A stretch of 64,000 nucleotides of DNA from assembly GCA_963768165.1 (NCBI GenBank), contig CAVYHJ010000026.1:124001-188000 (forward strand), written 5' to 3'. The position numbers and the translations under genes were made by a program. This DNA comes from CAVYHJ01 sp963768165 [NCBI: uncultured bacterium] (lineage in GTDB: Bacteria > UBP4 > UBA4092). The notes beneath the pieces are model-generated. The model worked only from the letters and a program-made list of their open reading frames with translations. It was not told the DNA's origin and ran no database searches. The first letter of the stretch is position 1. Every line of letters begins with the position of its first letter. Shown piece by piece: positions 28,355 through 36,796 of this stretch.

Positions 28355-29272
28355 CTAGCCCCCGATTACTGTACCACTCGTAATGTTAGTATACTCCAAG
28401 TTATGATGATTGTGGCAACTCGTAGGGAGCGTAGCGACCGAAGAGTTGCCACAGATTTCTTTAAATTCCTTGGGTGTCAAATAAGCCAAGGAACTATGGG
28501 GTCGGGTTTGATTGTACTCCTTTCTCCAATCTTCAATGATGATTTGAGCTTCCAACAGACTGGTAAATAATTCTCGATTTAAACATTCATCTCGGAACTT
28601 TCCGTGAAAACTTTCGATATACGGATTTTCCCAAGGTTCTCCAGGAGAAATATACAGAGTGGTAATCTGTTTTTTTTGTAACCAGACTTGAATGGCATTA
28701 GCGATAAACTCCGGTCCGTTGTCACTACGAATATGTTCAGGGACTCCATATTCCTTGATGACCTCTTGCAGTTCCCTCAACACCTCCCCGGAAGTGAGAT
28801 ACCGACCCACTCGAATCCGTAAGCTTTCCCGAGTATATTCATCCAAGAGGGTTAAACACTTCAACATACGTCCATCTGCGGTCTGGTCTTGAATCATATC
28901 CCAACTCCAGACATGATTCGGATATTCCGCTTTTCGGCGAACCCCCGTGGATAAGCCTACTCTCCGCCGTTTTCTAGCTTTCTGCTTGACTTGTAAACCC
29001 ATGATTCGCATTAATCGTTGAACTCTTTTTTTATTGATCTTCCATCCTGCCTTCTGCAGTACTGCCGTGATCCGCCGATATCCATACCGAGGATACCGAC
29101 GGGACAAGGTTTCTATCCGTTTCTTAAGCCGTCCCTCTATTTTATTCTCCAGGACTTTATACCGATAACTACTTCTCCCAAACTGCATCACCTGACAGGC
29201 CCGACGTACCGAACACCCTTTCTCTTCCACCAACACTTGGATCATCTTCCTCTTCGGGGACGGGCCTACCAC
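28355..29272 (-). CDS. IS3-family transposase OrfB
   Basis: 305 residues with the rve-type DDE integrase core: first Asp in VWSWDMIQDQT, second in HIRSDNGPEF, Glu in YIESFHGKFRDECL. The N-terminal HTH_21-like part (SRRYPRYGYRRI, KKRVQRLMRIMGL) is typical. The frame opens at a GTG in the overlap with orfA and is probably made mainly as the OrfAB fusion by -1 frameshifting. Its stop codon lies in the left inverted repeat, near the element's edge. Confidence 0.92.
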   Translation of the reverse strand: MVGPSPKRKMIQVLVEEKGCSVRRACQVMQFGRSSYRYKVLENKIEGRLKKRIETLSRRYPRYGYRRITAVLQKAGWKINKKRVQRLMRIMGLQVKQKARKRRRVGLSTGVRRKAEYPNHVWSWDMIQDQTADGRMLKCLTLLDEYTRESLRIRVGRYLTSGEVLRELQEVIKEYGVPEHIRSDNGPEFIANAIQVWLQKKQITTLYISPGEPWENPYIESFHGKFRDECLNRELFTSLLEAQIIIEDWRKEYNQTRPHSSLAYLTPKEFKEICGNSSVATLPTSCHNHHNLEYTNITSGTVIGG

Positions 29273-29532
29273 TTTTTTGAGTTAATCTCCTTGATTAAAT
29301 CATTCTCCAACAATAAGTCTGCGACTTTCTTCTTTAACCGGTTGTTCTCCTCTTCCAAGGCTTTTAACTGTTGCGCTTCCGACAAAGTCATCCCTCCATA
29401 CTTCTGCTTCCACCGGTAGTAGGTCTGTTCCGTAATATTATGAACCTGACAAACTTGGGCAATGGTCTGCCCTCCTTCCACTTCTCTTAGTATCCGAAAA
29501 ATCTCTTCCACTTTATGCCGTTTCTTTTGCAT
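29266..29532 (-). CDS. IS3-family OrfA, helix-turn-helix
   Basis: 88 residues: HTH_Tnp_1 type DNA-binding protein (RHKVEEIFRILREVE...ITEQTYYRWKQKYGG) with a C-terminal leucine-zipper-like helix (LKALEEENNRLKKKVADLL). It ends SKKW at the slippery heptamer A AAA AAG (29272-29278); a -1 shift there enters orfB to give a fusion of about 390 residues. It binds the inverted repeats and regulates transposition in known IS3 members. Confidence 0.9.
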   Translation of the reverse strand: MQKKRHKVEEIFRILREVEGGQTIAQVCQVHNITEQTYYRWKQKYGGMTLSEAQQLKALEEENNRLKKKVADLLLENDLIKEINSKKW

Positions 29533-29739
29533 GGGTATATCTCCTTCTTTTGTGAAGATATACTAACATTTCAGGTGGGCTAGTTTTCGGGGGTCAGGTC
29601 AGGCTGAAATCCACCCGTTTATTACGATTGAGACATTTGAATAAGTAGTTTAAGAAATGTATGGAAAACTCCATAGGTTTTATCTTTAAGAATATCAATT
29701 CTTTGGAATAAGTTAACCGTTGAGATTCTTCGCTGCGCT

Positions 29740-30857
29740 CAGAATGGGATTAATAGTAAAAAGGTATTGCTGGGAATGTATACCGATCCATAACTGGTGC
29801 GGTATTATCGGTAGTATTTATGAGAGCGGTTATAAATGGAGGTACGATGCGTTTAAAAAACACTGTCCCCAATGTGATTCTGCGCAGGTTAAAAAGAATG
29901 GAAGAAGTCGTCATGGGAAGCAAAGATGGCTGTGTAAAAGATGTGGTACGACGTATGGATGGAAGAATGTCGCGAGTAAGTTCCTTCGACAAAAGATATG
30001 GTTTAAACGCTGGATTATCGAAGGATATACGCTACGGCAATTATCCGCGCAGAGTGGTCATAGTCGCTATTATGTACGGCAGACGGTGCGGTATTGGTTG
30101 GAGCGGGCTCCGGTAGAAAGCCTATCCGTTTCAGAATGTCGGTATGTCTTACTGGATGGAACGTTTTTGGAAAATCGCCGGGGTCTGTTGAGTGTCATGC
30201 ACGCTCCGGAGTATAGAGTCTTTTATAGTGCCTATGGTCTGAGCGAAGGCCTCCGGGATGTAACCCGATTTTGTACATTTCTGCGGGATCAGGGACTTTG
30301 TCCGATTAGCGCGACCATTGATGGGAACCCGCATTTGACAAGGGTTTTAAAGACTCTTTGGCCACAGATCTTCATTCAACGTTGTTTGGTTCATGTGCAA
30401 CGTCAAGGATTGAGTTGGTGTCGTCGGAATCCCAAGAGAACCGATGCCAAACATCTTCGGCAGATTTTTCTCCAAGTGATGTCCATTCGTTCTTTGCAAC
30501 AAAAAGAGGATTTCCCGGGTCAGATTCAACAATGGGAAGAACGCTTTGGTCAAGCCATCCATCAAGCCCCGGAATCCGGCTGGGTCTTTAGTGATCTTAA
30601 ACGGGCACGGAGTATGTTGCTTTCCGCTCTGCCGAATATGTTCTATTATTTTCAAGACCCTCTCATCCCAACCTCCACGAATGCGTTGGAAGGATATTAT
30701 TCTCGTCTCAAGCAAAGATATCGGCAACATCGAGGACTCGCAAAGCGTTTCCGAAAGACCTATTTCCAATGGTATACTTATTTATGTCCCAAGTAATCTT
30801 TGAAAAACATTTTTTCTATCTAATTAGCAATACCTTTTTGCTATTAATCCCAGAATG
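29740..30857 (+). mobile_element. IS256-family (IS1249-group) element with target duplication
   Basis: The element is 29747-30850 (1104 bp), with 25-bp inverted repeats GGATTAATAGYAAAAAGG... differing at one base. It is flanked by a CAGAATG direct repeat (29740-29746 and 30851-30857). Removing it and one CAGAATG restores an uninterrupted TGTCATTCTGAGCG...GAAGAATCTC interspersed repeat, so the target was itself a repeat. Confidence 0.85.
29847..30796 (+). CDS. IS1249-group transposase, start one frame off (frameshift)
   Basis: About 316 residues. An N-terminal zinc ribbon (CPQCDSAQVKKNG...WLCKRCG) precedes a mutator-type DDE core: Asp in VLLDGTF, Asp in ATIDGNPHL, Glu in STNALEGYYSRLKQRYR. 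The in-frame opening runs upstream to 29720, but that part lies in target DNA outside the element, so those starts are not native. The only start with a good GGAGG is ATG 29847, which is in the +1 frame and meets A AAA AAC at 29855-29861; a -1 slip there enters the transposase frame. Alternatively one A was lost from an A7 tract and the copy is dead. Confidence 0.7.
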
Positions 30858-31265
30858 ACAGGACGGGTGACAAGGCGTCGGGAAAGGGTATTTTAAAAAT
30901 AATTTAATCTTAACAACCATTCCTAATATTGGGTTAAAAGATGTAAATCCAGCTACACACTGTCTCCGTACCAAGGCCGTATTTGCACCGTCACTTATTC
31001 GGTTCTCTTTCGGAGCTCTTTCAGGGCTTTTTAGAGGCGGCGGGATATTTTTTTTCGTTGCTCTACGGAGAGACGCCAGTCTCTGATGAAAAAAAGTCTC
31101 CCAAACCACTATATTAAACAGAAACATAAGATTATAATACTCTAGCTGTCATAGGAGAAAAGGATTCAAAATAGCTTTATATTCCAGAATTAAATGGATT
31201 TCTTGATACCATCCTTGATAATAAATTTTAATTCAACCCATTCTCTCAACCAAACCTATGTTAGG
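30858..31265. other. Non-coding stretch, no supported gene
   Basis: After the IS element. A 103-codon minus-strand open frame (30816-31127) crosses the IS end and looks like a chance frame over repeat-like DNA. A hairpin AGAGAC-GCCA-GTCTCT lies near 31070. I see no convincing gene. Confidence 0.4.
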
Positions 31266-31342
31266 AAAAACTTTGTACGTCCGTACAAAGTTTTTATCTT
31301 CAATAAAATCAAGGAGCCAATAATGGTTTGACATTCGAGACC
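31266..31342 (+). repeat. Structured repeat family, copy B
   Basis: A perfect 14-bp stem (AAAAACTTTGTACG, loop TC) is followed by TTTTT and the conserved TCAATAAAATCAA core, then a weak GGTTT/AGACC hairpin with loop GACATTCG. The first hairpin plus T-tract could also act as an intrinsic terminator. Confidence 0.6.
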
Positions 31343-31385
31343 TCTAAAAAACATTCTATTATTTTTGCCATTGTAGGGTGGTTGG

Positions 31386-31483
31386 AGCGGAATTGAAAAT
31401 CTTAATTCCGCTTAAAAGACAGTTTACCCCGTGCCTAATCCCTGAGAGGTCCCTGCCTAAAACATGCAGGGACGCAGGGGTAA
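31386..31483 (+). ncRNA. Candidate structured RNA of unknown class
   Basis: A 9-bp hairpin (AGCGGAATT / AATTCCGCT) is followed by a long stem, TTACCCC(G)TGC pairing with GCAGGGGTAA with one bulged G, enclosing a 7-bp hairpin (TCCCTGC / GCAGGGA). The downstream perfect hairpin at 31509-31536 with TTTT could terminate it. No open frame covers it. It matches no riboswitch or RNA class I can name. Confidence 0.4.
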
Positions 31484-31508
31484 GATTCAAGTCCCGGACG
31501 TATCTTTA

Positions 31509-31587
31509 AAAATGTTCTGCGTTCGCAGAACATTTTATCCTCAATAAAATCAATCAACCCATAACTCTTCGACATTTGCCGAAGAGT
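31509..31587 (+). repeat. Structured repeat family, copy C
   Basis: A perfect 13-bp stem (AAAATGTTCTGCG, loop TT) runs into TTTTATCC and the TCAATAAAATCAA core. An 8-bp hairpin ACTCTTCG / CGAAGAGT with loop ACATTTGC follows. Relative to copy A its closing pair changed T-A to G-C, a compensatory change. Confidence 0.6.
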
Positions 31588-31747
31588 CCCAATCCGATAC
31601 AATTGGATTCTTCGACTGTCTTAATTGAGAACATATTATCCCATACCTGGATAAATATGTTACCCTACAGTGACAATAATATGCTTTTAGAATTATGTAT
31701 ATGTACTAACATCCCTATTATAAAGTATCTATAATTTACCTTATAAC

Positions 31748-31763
31748 TGGTATGATTTGTGCG
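31748..31763 (+). promoter_or_regulatory. Possible sigma54 promoter of the pilin-like gene
   Basis: TGGTAT-N5-GTGCG keeps the GG and GC dinucleotides at sigma54 spacing, about 65 bp before the start codon. Pilin genes are often sigma54-dependent. A TATAAT at 31769 gives an alternative sigma70 -10 without a good -35. Confidence 0.35.
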
Positions 31764-31828
31764 GTTTTTATAATCTAGAATGAACAATAAAATACACATA
31801 ACCCAAAAGAGAAAGGGGGGTAAATACA

Positions 31829-32203
31829 ATGAAAACATTAAGAAATAAACGTGGTTTTACTTTAGTGGAAATTATGATTGTAGTGGCGATCATCGGAATC
31901 CTGGCGTCTATCGCTATCCCGAACTTCATCCGGGCGCGAATTCAATCCAATGCCAAGGCTTGTGTGAATAACCTTAAGCAAATATCCGGTGCCAAAGCGC
32001 AATATGCCTTAGAATTCAGATTGACAGGTTCCAGTTCTGTGAGTCCGTTTGCCAATTTGACCGTGTATCTGATGAACCCGAACGCGACAACCTGTCCGAC
32101 TAATGGGTCTGCCTATACCGGCGACGTGGTTATTAGTAATAACGTGATTTGTCCGAACTTCCAGTCAATCGATCCGGAATTTTCAATGCACCACTTCCCA
32201 TAA
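31829..32203 (+). CDS. Type IV pilin-like / type II secretion pseudopilin
   Basis: 124 residues. A short basic leader ends at the prepilin peptidase site RG|FTLVEIMIVVAIIGILASI, with Glu at position +5 of the mature chain, followed by the hydrophobic helix and NFIRARIQSNAKACVNNLKQI. The C-terminal globular part is small, with two cysteines (ATTCPTNG, NVICPNF) that could form the D-region disulfide. AGAAAGGGGGG precedes the ATG. It stands alone, without assembly genes nearby, so it may be a major pilin or a secretion pseudopilin. Confidence 0.88.
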   Translation: MKTLRNKRGFTLVEIMIVVAIIGILASIAIPNFIRARIQSNAKACVNNLKQISGAKAQYALEFRLTGSSSVSPFANLTVYLMNPNATTCPTNGSAYTGDVVISNNVICPNFQSIDPEFSMHHFP

Positions 32204-32226
32204 AAACATGATTTGCTTAACTAAGA

Positions 32227-32266
32227 ATCCGATATCTTAGTCTGGTTTACAAGACACCGGATATTT
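32227..32266 (+). terminator. Possible terminator after the pilin-like gene
   Basis: ATCCG...CGGAT encloses a GTCT/AGAC stem and is followed by ATTTT; an alternative ACTAAGA/TCTTAGT hairpin overlaps it. The rest of the 371-bp gap to trxB shows no gene. Confidence 0.35.
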
Positions 32267-32574
32267 TGCTTATCACCATGTGACGGGAACTCGCGTATTT
32301 TTTGTCCTGAGTCTGCGAAAAATCATCCCGACACCTTCCTATTCTTCTATCCGACCCCCTCTTCGAGCATGGATAGTGCATGTCATCTCTCCGCTCTTCT
32401 ACAACCCCTAACACTGGATTCCAGCCATCGCAGGATTGACGAAAGAGGGACGAATGAAAATAACCCCTGGATTTATCCTTGGGATTTTTAGGATACTACC
32501 GAAATAAAATAAAACTATCCTATTGTTATCGTGGTTATGATAAAATTCATAATTAGATAGAAGGAGCGAGTTAG

Positions 32575-33528
32575 ATGCATAATGTTGTTATTATAGGTTC
32601 CGGGCCTGCGGGGTATACCGCGGCGCTATATGCCGCCAGAGCCAATTTAAAACCCGTCTTGGTGGAAGGAGCATTATCGGGCGGTCAGTTAATGATTACC
32701 ACAGACGTGGAGAATTATCCCGGATTTCCCGAAGGAATTATGGGACCCGAATTAATGCAATTATTCCGCAAACAAGCCGAACGGTTTGGTACAACCTATA
32801 TTTCCGGCAATGTCACCAAAGTAGATTTCAGACATTCCATGCCATCTCTTACACACCCGTTCAAACTGTGGGTAGAAGACGAGCAGGTGCTGGAAACCAA
32901 AACGGTCATTATCGCGACAGGCGCTTCTGCCAAATTTTTAGGTATCGAATCAGAAAAAGAATATTTGGGTTATGGCGTTTCTGCCTGCGCCACCTGTGAC
33001 GGATTCTTTTTCAAAAATAAGGAAGTCGTGGTTGTGGGCGGCGGTGATACAGCGATAGAAGAAGCCAATTTTCTTGCCAAGTTTTGCACGAAAGTCAGTA
33101 TCATTCATCGCCGGGACAAACTGCGCGCGTCCAAAATCATGCAAGACCGCGCCTTTAAAAATCCCAAAATCCAATTTATTTGGGATTCGACCATTGACGA
33201 AGTCCTGGGGAAAACTCAGGATGGCAAAAAGTTTGTAACCGGGGTACGTTTAAAGAATTTGAAGACCAACGAACTGACGGATTTCCGTACCGATGGGGTT
33301 TTTATTGCCATCGGTCATCAGCCCAATACTCAATTTTTGCAGGGACATGTGGACATGGACGATAAAGGATATATCATTCTTAAAAATTTAACGAATACGA
33401 ATATCTCCGGCGTGTTTGCCTGCGGAGATGTGCAGGATACCCGGTATCGCCAGGCGATTAGCGCGGCAGGGTCCGGCTGTATGGCCGCTATTGATGTAGA
33501 ACGTTTCCTTGAAGAACACGACGATTAA
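32575..33528 (+). CDS. trxB: Thioredoxin reductase
   Basis: A 317-residue low-molecular-weight, NADPH-dependent flavoprotein that reduces thioredoxin. FAD-binding GSGPAGYTAALYAARA is at the N-terminus, the redox-active pair is C138-A-T-C141 in SACATCDG, the NADPH-binding motif is GGGDTAIEEA, and the C-terminal FAD motif is GVFACGDVQD. AAGGAG lies upstream of the ATG. No thioredoxin gene is adjacent. Normal length, high confidence. Confidence 0.96.
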   Translation: MHNVVIIGSGPAGYTAALYAARANLKPVLVEGALSGGQLMITTDVENYPGFPEGIMGPELMQLFRKQAERFGTTYISGNVTKVDFRHSMPSLTHPFKLWVEDEQVLETKTVIIATGASAKFLGIESEKEYLGYGVSACATCDGFFFKNKEVVVVGGGDTAIEEANFLAKFCTKVSIIHRRDKLRASKIMQDRAFKNPKIQFIWDSTIDEVLGKTQDGKKFVTGVRLKNLKTNELTDFRTDGVFIAIGHQPNTQFLQGHVDMDDKGYIILKNLTNTNISGVFACGDVQDTRYRQAISAAGSGCMAAIDVERFLEEHDD

Positions 33529-33624
33529 ACCAATGTTGTCAGAATTCCAGCGCCGGGAAAACTACTTTGTTTTATTCCCGACGCAAAGTTTGGAAAAAGA
33601 AAGGAGCAAGGAGTTAGGTAAATA

Positions 33625-33645
33625 CCTATATCCTATATCCTATGT
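33625..33645. repeat. CCTATAT heptamer array containing the next start codon
   Basis: CCTATAT, CCTATAT, CCTATGT. On the other strand this is the ATATAGG unit seen at 6214. The ATG used by the PAS/HD-GYP frame lies in the last unit. Confidence 0.7.
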
Positions 33646-35948
33646 CTTCTAGCCAATATCCTTTTCTAATGTTTAATGCCGTCCAAAGTGTTCGGGATTC
33701 TATTATTATTTCGGATTTGAATAACAAAATCATTTTTGTTAATAAAGCTTTTGAAAATACTTATGGATACACCGCGGAGGAAATGGTTCAACAAGGAGTT
33801 GAAATCATCCGTGCAAGTAAAATCCCCTCGGAGAATGAGAGATCCATTTTACCGGAGACTTTGGAGAAAGGGGAATGGGAGGGAAAGTTAATCAACAGAC
33901 GTAAAGACGGTACGGAATTCCCCATATGGCTTTCTACGTCGTTGGTGCGCGACGAGAAAGGGACGCCGGTTGCTTTGATGTCCATAACGCACGATATCAC
34001 CAGCCAGCTGCAGGCGGAGATGGCCCTGCAAGATTCCAACCGGTTTTCGCAAGAAGTCATTTTTAATGTAGGGGAAGGCGTTGTTCTTTATGATTGCGAT
34101 TTACGGTATATACGTTGGAATCCGTTTATGGAAAAGATTACGGGATTACCTCCCACAAAAGTATTGGGTGAAAGGGCTGCCGATTTATTCCCGCATATTC
34201 GAGAAGGCGGGGTTGAACAAATTCTAAAAAGGGCATTAGCGGGAGAACGCGTGACGACGGAGGATGTTCGTTACCGTATTCCTACAACAGGTAAATCAGG
34301 TTGGTACGTGGGAACGTATGGTCCGTTACATAATTCAAGAGGGGAAGTAATTGGAGTCATTGGGATTATTCACGATACGACTACACGAAAATTGAGGGAA
34401 AACGAACAACTGGCTATTATTGCGTTAATGGCATCGCTACGCACGGCGAGAACCCCCAAAGACTTGATTTGCGTAATTCTGGATCATTTATCCAACATGC
34501 TGGAAAATACAGGCGTTGCTTTGGCCGTGCGCGACCCGGTCACAGGAGAAACAGTCGTTGAACAGGGGCGAGGAATTTTTACCAGAGCAACTGGAATCCG
34601 GTTACTTCCCGGAAAAGGGATTATCGGTAAAGTAATTGAAACCGGGCAACCATGTCTAGTGAATAACGCCAGTACGGAAACTCGATTTAATCGGTCTGAG
34701 CTGTATGGGGAAATACGCGGGTGTGTGCCTTTGATTGTGCAAGAAAGAACCATCGGGTCAATTTGTTTTGGCCGGAATAAGGAAATTACCCCACATGAAC
34801 TGAGTCTTCTCACAACCGTTGGGGAAATTACGGCCAGTACTCTGCACCGGGCGATGCTTCATGAACAAGTTCAGCGCCGGCTGCAACATATGTCCGCGTT
34901 ACGCGCGGTGGATATGGCAATCACCGCCAGTTTGGAATTACGGTTGGTTTTGGGCATTTTACTGAATCAAGTATTAACACAATTAAGCGTGGATGCGACA
35001 GCGGTACTACTTTATCACCCTCCCGCGCATATCTTGGAATATGTTAAAGGACAAGGATTTCGAACCAAAGAAATTGAGCAAACGCGGGTTCATTTGAGTG
35101 ACAGCCTATCCAGTGAAGCGGTCTTGGTACGGCAAACTGTTATCATTCCCAATTTGGGAGAAAGTAACGTCTATAAACGAGCGGCTCTGTTGAAGAATGA
35201 AGAATTTGTTGCCTATGTCGGTGTCCCCCTTATCTCCAAGGGTAAAATCCTGGGTGTCTTGGAGATTTTTCATCGAAAAGCATTTCATCCGGACATAGAA
35301 TGGATGGAATTTTTGGAAGCCTTAGCCGGGCAGGCCGCTATAGCGATTGATAACGCGTCTTTATTTAGCGAGTTACAACGTTCCAATGTGGAACTGATTG
35401 CCGCGTATGACCGTACTTTGGAAGGGTGGTCTCATGCCATGGACCTACGGGATAAAGAGACGGAAGGACATACCAAACGAGTCGTGAATTTAACAATAAA
35501 ATTGGCGCGAACCATGGGTGTTAAAGAATCCAAAATCGTTCATATCCGAAGAGGCGTATTACTTCATGATATCGGTAAAATGGGTATACCGGATAGTATT
35601 TTACTCAAACCGGCACCCCTAACAGAGGAAGAAATGACAATTATGCAAAAACATCCATTCTATGCGTATGAGCTGCTAAATTCGATTACCTACTTACGAC
35701 CGGCACTAGCTATTCCTTATTCCCACCATGAAAAATGGGACGGGAGCGGGTATCCCAGGGGGTTATGTGGAGAAGAGATTCCTCTGGAAGCGCGGATTTT
35801 TGCCGTAGTGGATGTTTGGGATGCATTGATTTCCAGCCGGCCATATCATGCCGCCTGGACAAAAGAAAAAGCGAAAGAATATATTGAAACCTGCGCCGGT
35901 TCGCATTTTGATCCTTCCGTTGTAAAAGCTTTCCTAAAAATTATTTAA
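33642..35948 (+). CDS. PAS-PAS-GAF-GAF-HD-GYP signalling protein
   Basis: 768 residues, no transmembrane segment, so a cytoplasmic sensor. Two PAS domains (about 5-125 and 128-250), two GAF domains (about 265-410 and 425-580), then an HD-GYP phosphodiesterase domain with H642-D643 in LLHDIGKMGIPD, SHHEKWDGSGYP and the full GYP motif. HD-GYP domains hydrolyse cyclic di-GMP to pGpG or GMP; the metal ligands seem intact. The start is uncertain: ATG 33642 sits in a heptamer repeat with no close ribosome-binding site, and ATG 33669 is an alternative. Confidence 0.88.
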   Translation: MSSSQYPFLMFNAVQSVRDSIIISDLNNKIIFVNKAFENTYGYTAEEMVQQGVEIIRASKIPSENERSILPETLEKGEWEGKLINRRKDGTEFPIWLSTSLVRDEKGTPVALMSITHDITSQLQAEMALQDSNRFSQEVIFNVGEGVVLYDCDLRYIRWNPFMEKITGLPPTKVLGERAADLFPHIREGGVEQILKRALAGERVTTEDVRYRIPTTGKSGWYVGTYGPLHNSRGEVIGVIGIIHDTTTRKLRENEQLAIIALMASLRTARTPKDLICVILDHLSNMLENTGVALAVRDPVTGETVVEQGRGIFTRATGIRLLPGKGIIGKVIETGQPCLVNNASTETRFNRSELYGEIRGCVPLIVQERTIGSICFGRNKEITPHELSLLTTVGEITASTLHRAMLHEQVQRRLQHMSALRAVDMAITASLELRLVLGILLNQVLTQLSVDATAVLLYHPPAHILEYVKGQGFRTKEIEQTRVHLSDSLSSEAVLVRQTVIIPNLGESNVYKRAALLKNEEFVAYVGVPLISKGKILGVLEIFHRKAFHPDIEWMEFLEALAGQAAIAIDNASLFSELQRSNVELIAAYDRTLEGWSHAMDLRDKETEGHTKRVVNLTIKLARTMGVKESKIVHIRRGVLLHDIGKMGIPDSILLKPAPLTEEEMTIMQKHPFYAYELLNSITYLRPALAIPYSHHEKWDGSGYPRGLCGEEIPLEARIFAVVDVWDALISSRPYHAAWTKEKAKEYIETCAGSHFDPSVVKAFLKII

Positions 35949-36025
35949 AATAGAATTTATTAAACTTTTTAAACCATAAGGTTTACACGTTACAACTGAA
36001 TCAGCTATCATATCTTTAAGGATAG

Positions 36026-36081
36026 GAGGTTAAACGAGTTAAATGGGCCAAGAAATTCAAATGAATATTTTAACTCATTAA
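36026..36081 (+). promoter_or_regulatory. Leader with a 12-codon upstream ORF before ftsE
   Basis: GGAGG is followed by ATG 36043 opening a 12-codon frame (MGQEIQMNILTH) that stops 4 nt before the ftsE TTG. The region is bracketed by GAGTTAAA / TTTAACTC arms that could pair. This suggests translational coupling or attenuation of a poor TTG start; unproven. Confidence 0.3.
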
Positions 36082-36085
36082 TCCA

Positions 36086-36796
36086 TTGATTGCATTTCAA
36101 AATGTCACAAAAGTTTATCCGCCGGATCATGTCGTCCTGCGTGATATTAGTATGACGTTGTCGCGCGGTGAGTTTGTTATATTAACAGGTCCTGCGGGAA
36201 GCGGCAAAAGCCTTATTTTTCAATTGATATTGAGGCAGGAGAAACCCACTCGCGGACAGGTGATTGTATTCGGCCGGAATATCGCGGAACTCCGTTCTAA
36301 AGAGATTCCATTTCTGCGCCGCCGAATTGGTTTTATATCGCAAGAGTTGAAACTTGCACGACCTCGAACCGTGATGGAACATTTGACCAGCATCTTGAAT
36401 GCCGTAGGAATTTTTGGAGAGCAAACCGATGTTAAAGCCAAAGCCTTATTGAAAGATGTTGGCTTGGAAAATCTGGCTGATTCCTTTACTTTCGATTTGT
36501 CTCGCAGCCAGCAGCAAAAAATGGCTATTGCGCGGGCATTGGTAGTTCAACCTGCGATTATTTTAGCGGATGAACCGTTATCCTATCTCGGGCAAGAGGA
36601 TGCGCAACGGATTACAAATCTTTTGCTGGAAACGAATCGGCAAGGGACGATCGTGATTTGGGCAACACAAAATTTGGAGACGCTCTCTAGTATAAACAAG
36701 CGCATTTTAGTACTCAAAGACGGCGGGTTAACCATCAAAGAACCGCCCTCTCCTGTCACCTCTCAACCTTCCGGAGCCGTGTCGAGTGCGAATTAA
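36086..36796 (+). CDS. ftsE: Cell division ATP-binding protein FtsE
   Basis: A 236-residue ABC ATPase that with FtsX transmits cytoplasmic ATP hydrolysis to periplasmic amidase activators. Walker A is GPAGSGKS and Walker B is IILADEP. The ABC signature is aberrant: LSRSQQQK in place of LSGGEQQR, and DEPLSYLGQED replaces the usual DEPTGNLD. A TTG start is inferred 4 nt after a small upstream frame. It overlaps ftsX by 11 nt. The FtsE assignment rests on context as well as sequence. Confidence 0.85.
   Translation: MIAFQNVTKVYPPDHVVLRDISMTLSRGEFVILTGPAGSGKSLIFQLILRQEKPTRGQVIVFGRNIAELRSKEIPFLRRRIGFISQELKLARPRTVMEHLTSILNAVGIFGEQTDVKAKALLKDVGLENLADSFTFDLSRSQQQKMAIARALVVQPAIILADEPLSYLGQEDAQRITNLLLETNRQGTIVIWATQNLETLSSINKRILVLKDGGLTIKEPPSPVTSQPSGAVSSAN

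Larger units (their letters stand above)
28352..29601 (-). mobile_element. IS3-family insertion sequence, 1250 bp
   Basis: Bounded by imperfect inverted repeats of about 40 bp, with outer ends TGAC...CCCCCGA and inner ends AATGTTAGTATA. It is flanked by a GGCT direct repeat (28348-28351 and 29602-29605), consistent with a 4-bp target duplication. It contains orfA and orfB in the classic -1 frameshift arrangement. Both frames are intact, so the copy may be active. Confidence 0.85.

Noticed and set aside
29820-30116. 98-codon frame overlapping the transposase as a separate protein
   Set aside because: Only its first codons (from ATG 29847) matter, as a possible frameshift entry; the rest is an out-of-frame reading of the zinc ribbon.
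30816-31127. 103-codon minus-strand frame as a gene
   Set aside because: It crosses the IS end and target duplication, has no ribosome-binding site, and its composition looks like translated repeat DNA.
31424-31483. TPP riboswitch suggested by a CTGAGA-like motif
   Set aside because: The second conserved TPP element and a downstream thiamine gene are missing.
31424-31500. tRNA-like or tmRNA-like 3' half (GATTCAAGTCCC with a long variable-arm-like hairpin)
   Set aside because: The five bases before TTCAAGT do not pair with those after it, and no matching acceptor or anticodon arm is present.
31277-31502. Long-range pairing TACGTCCG (31277) with CGGACGTA (31495)
   Set aside because: One partner lies within a perfect local hairpin; eight bases could match by chance.
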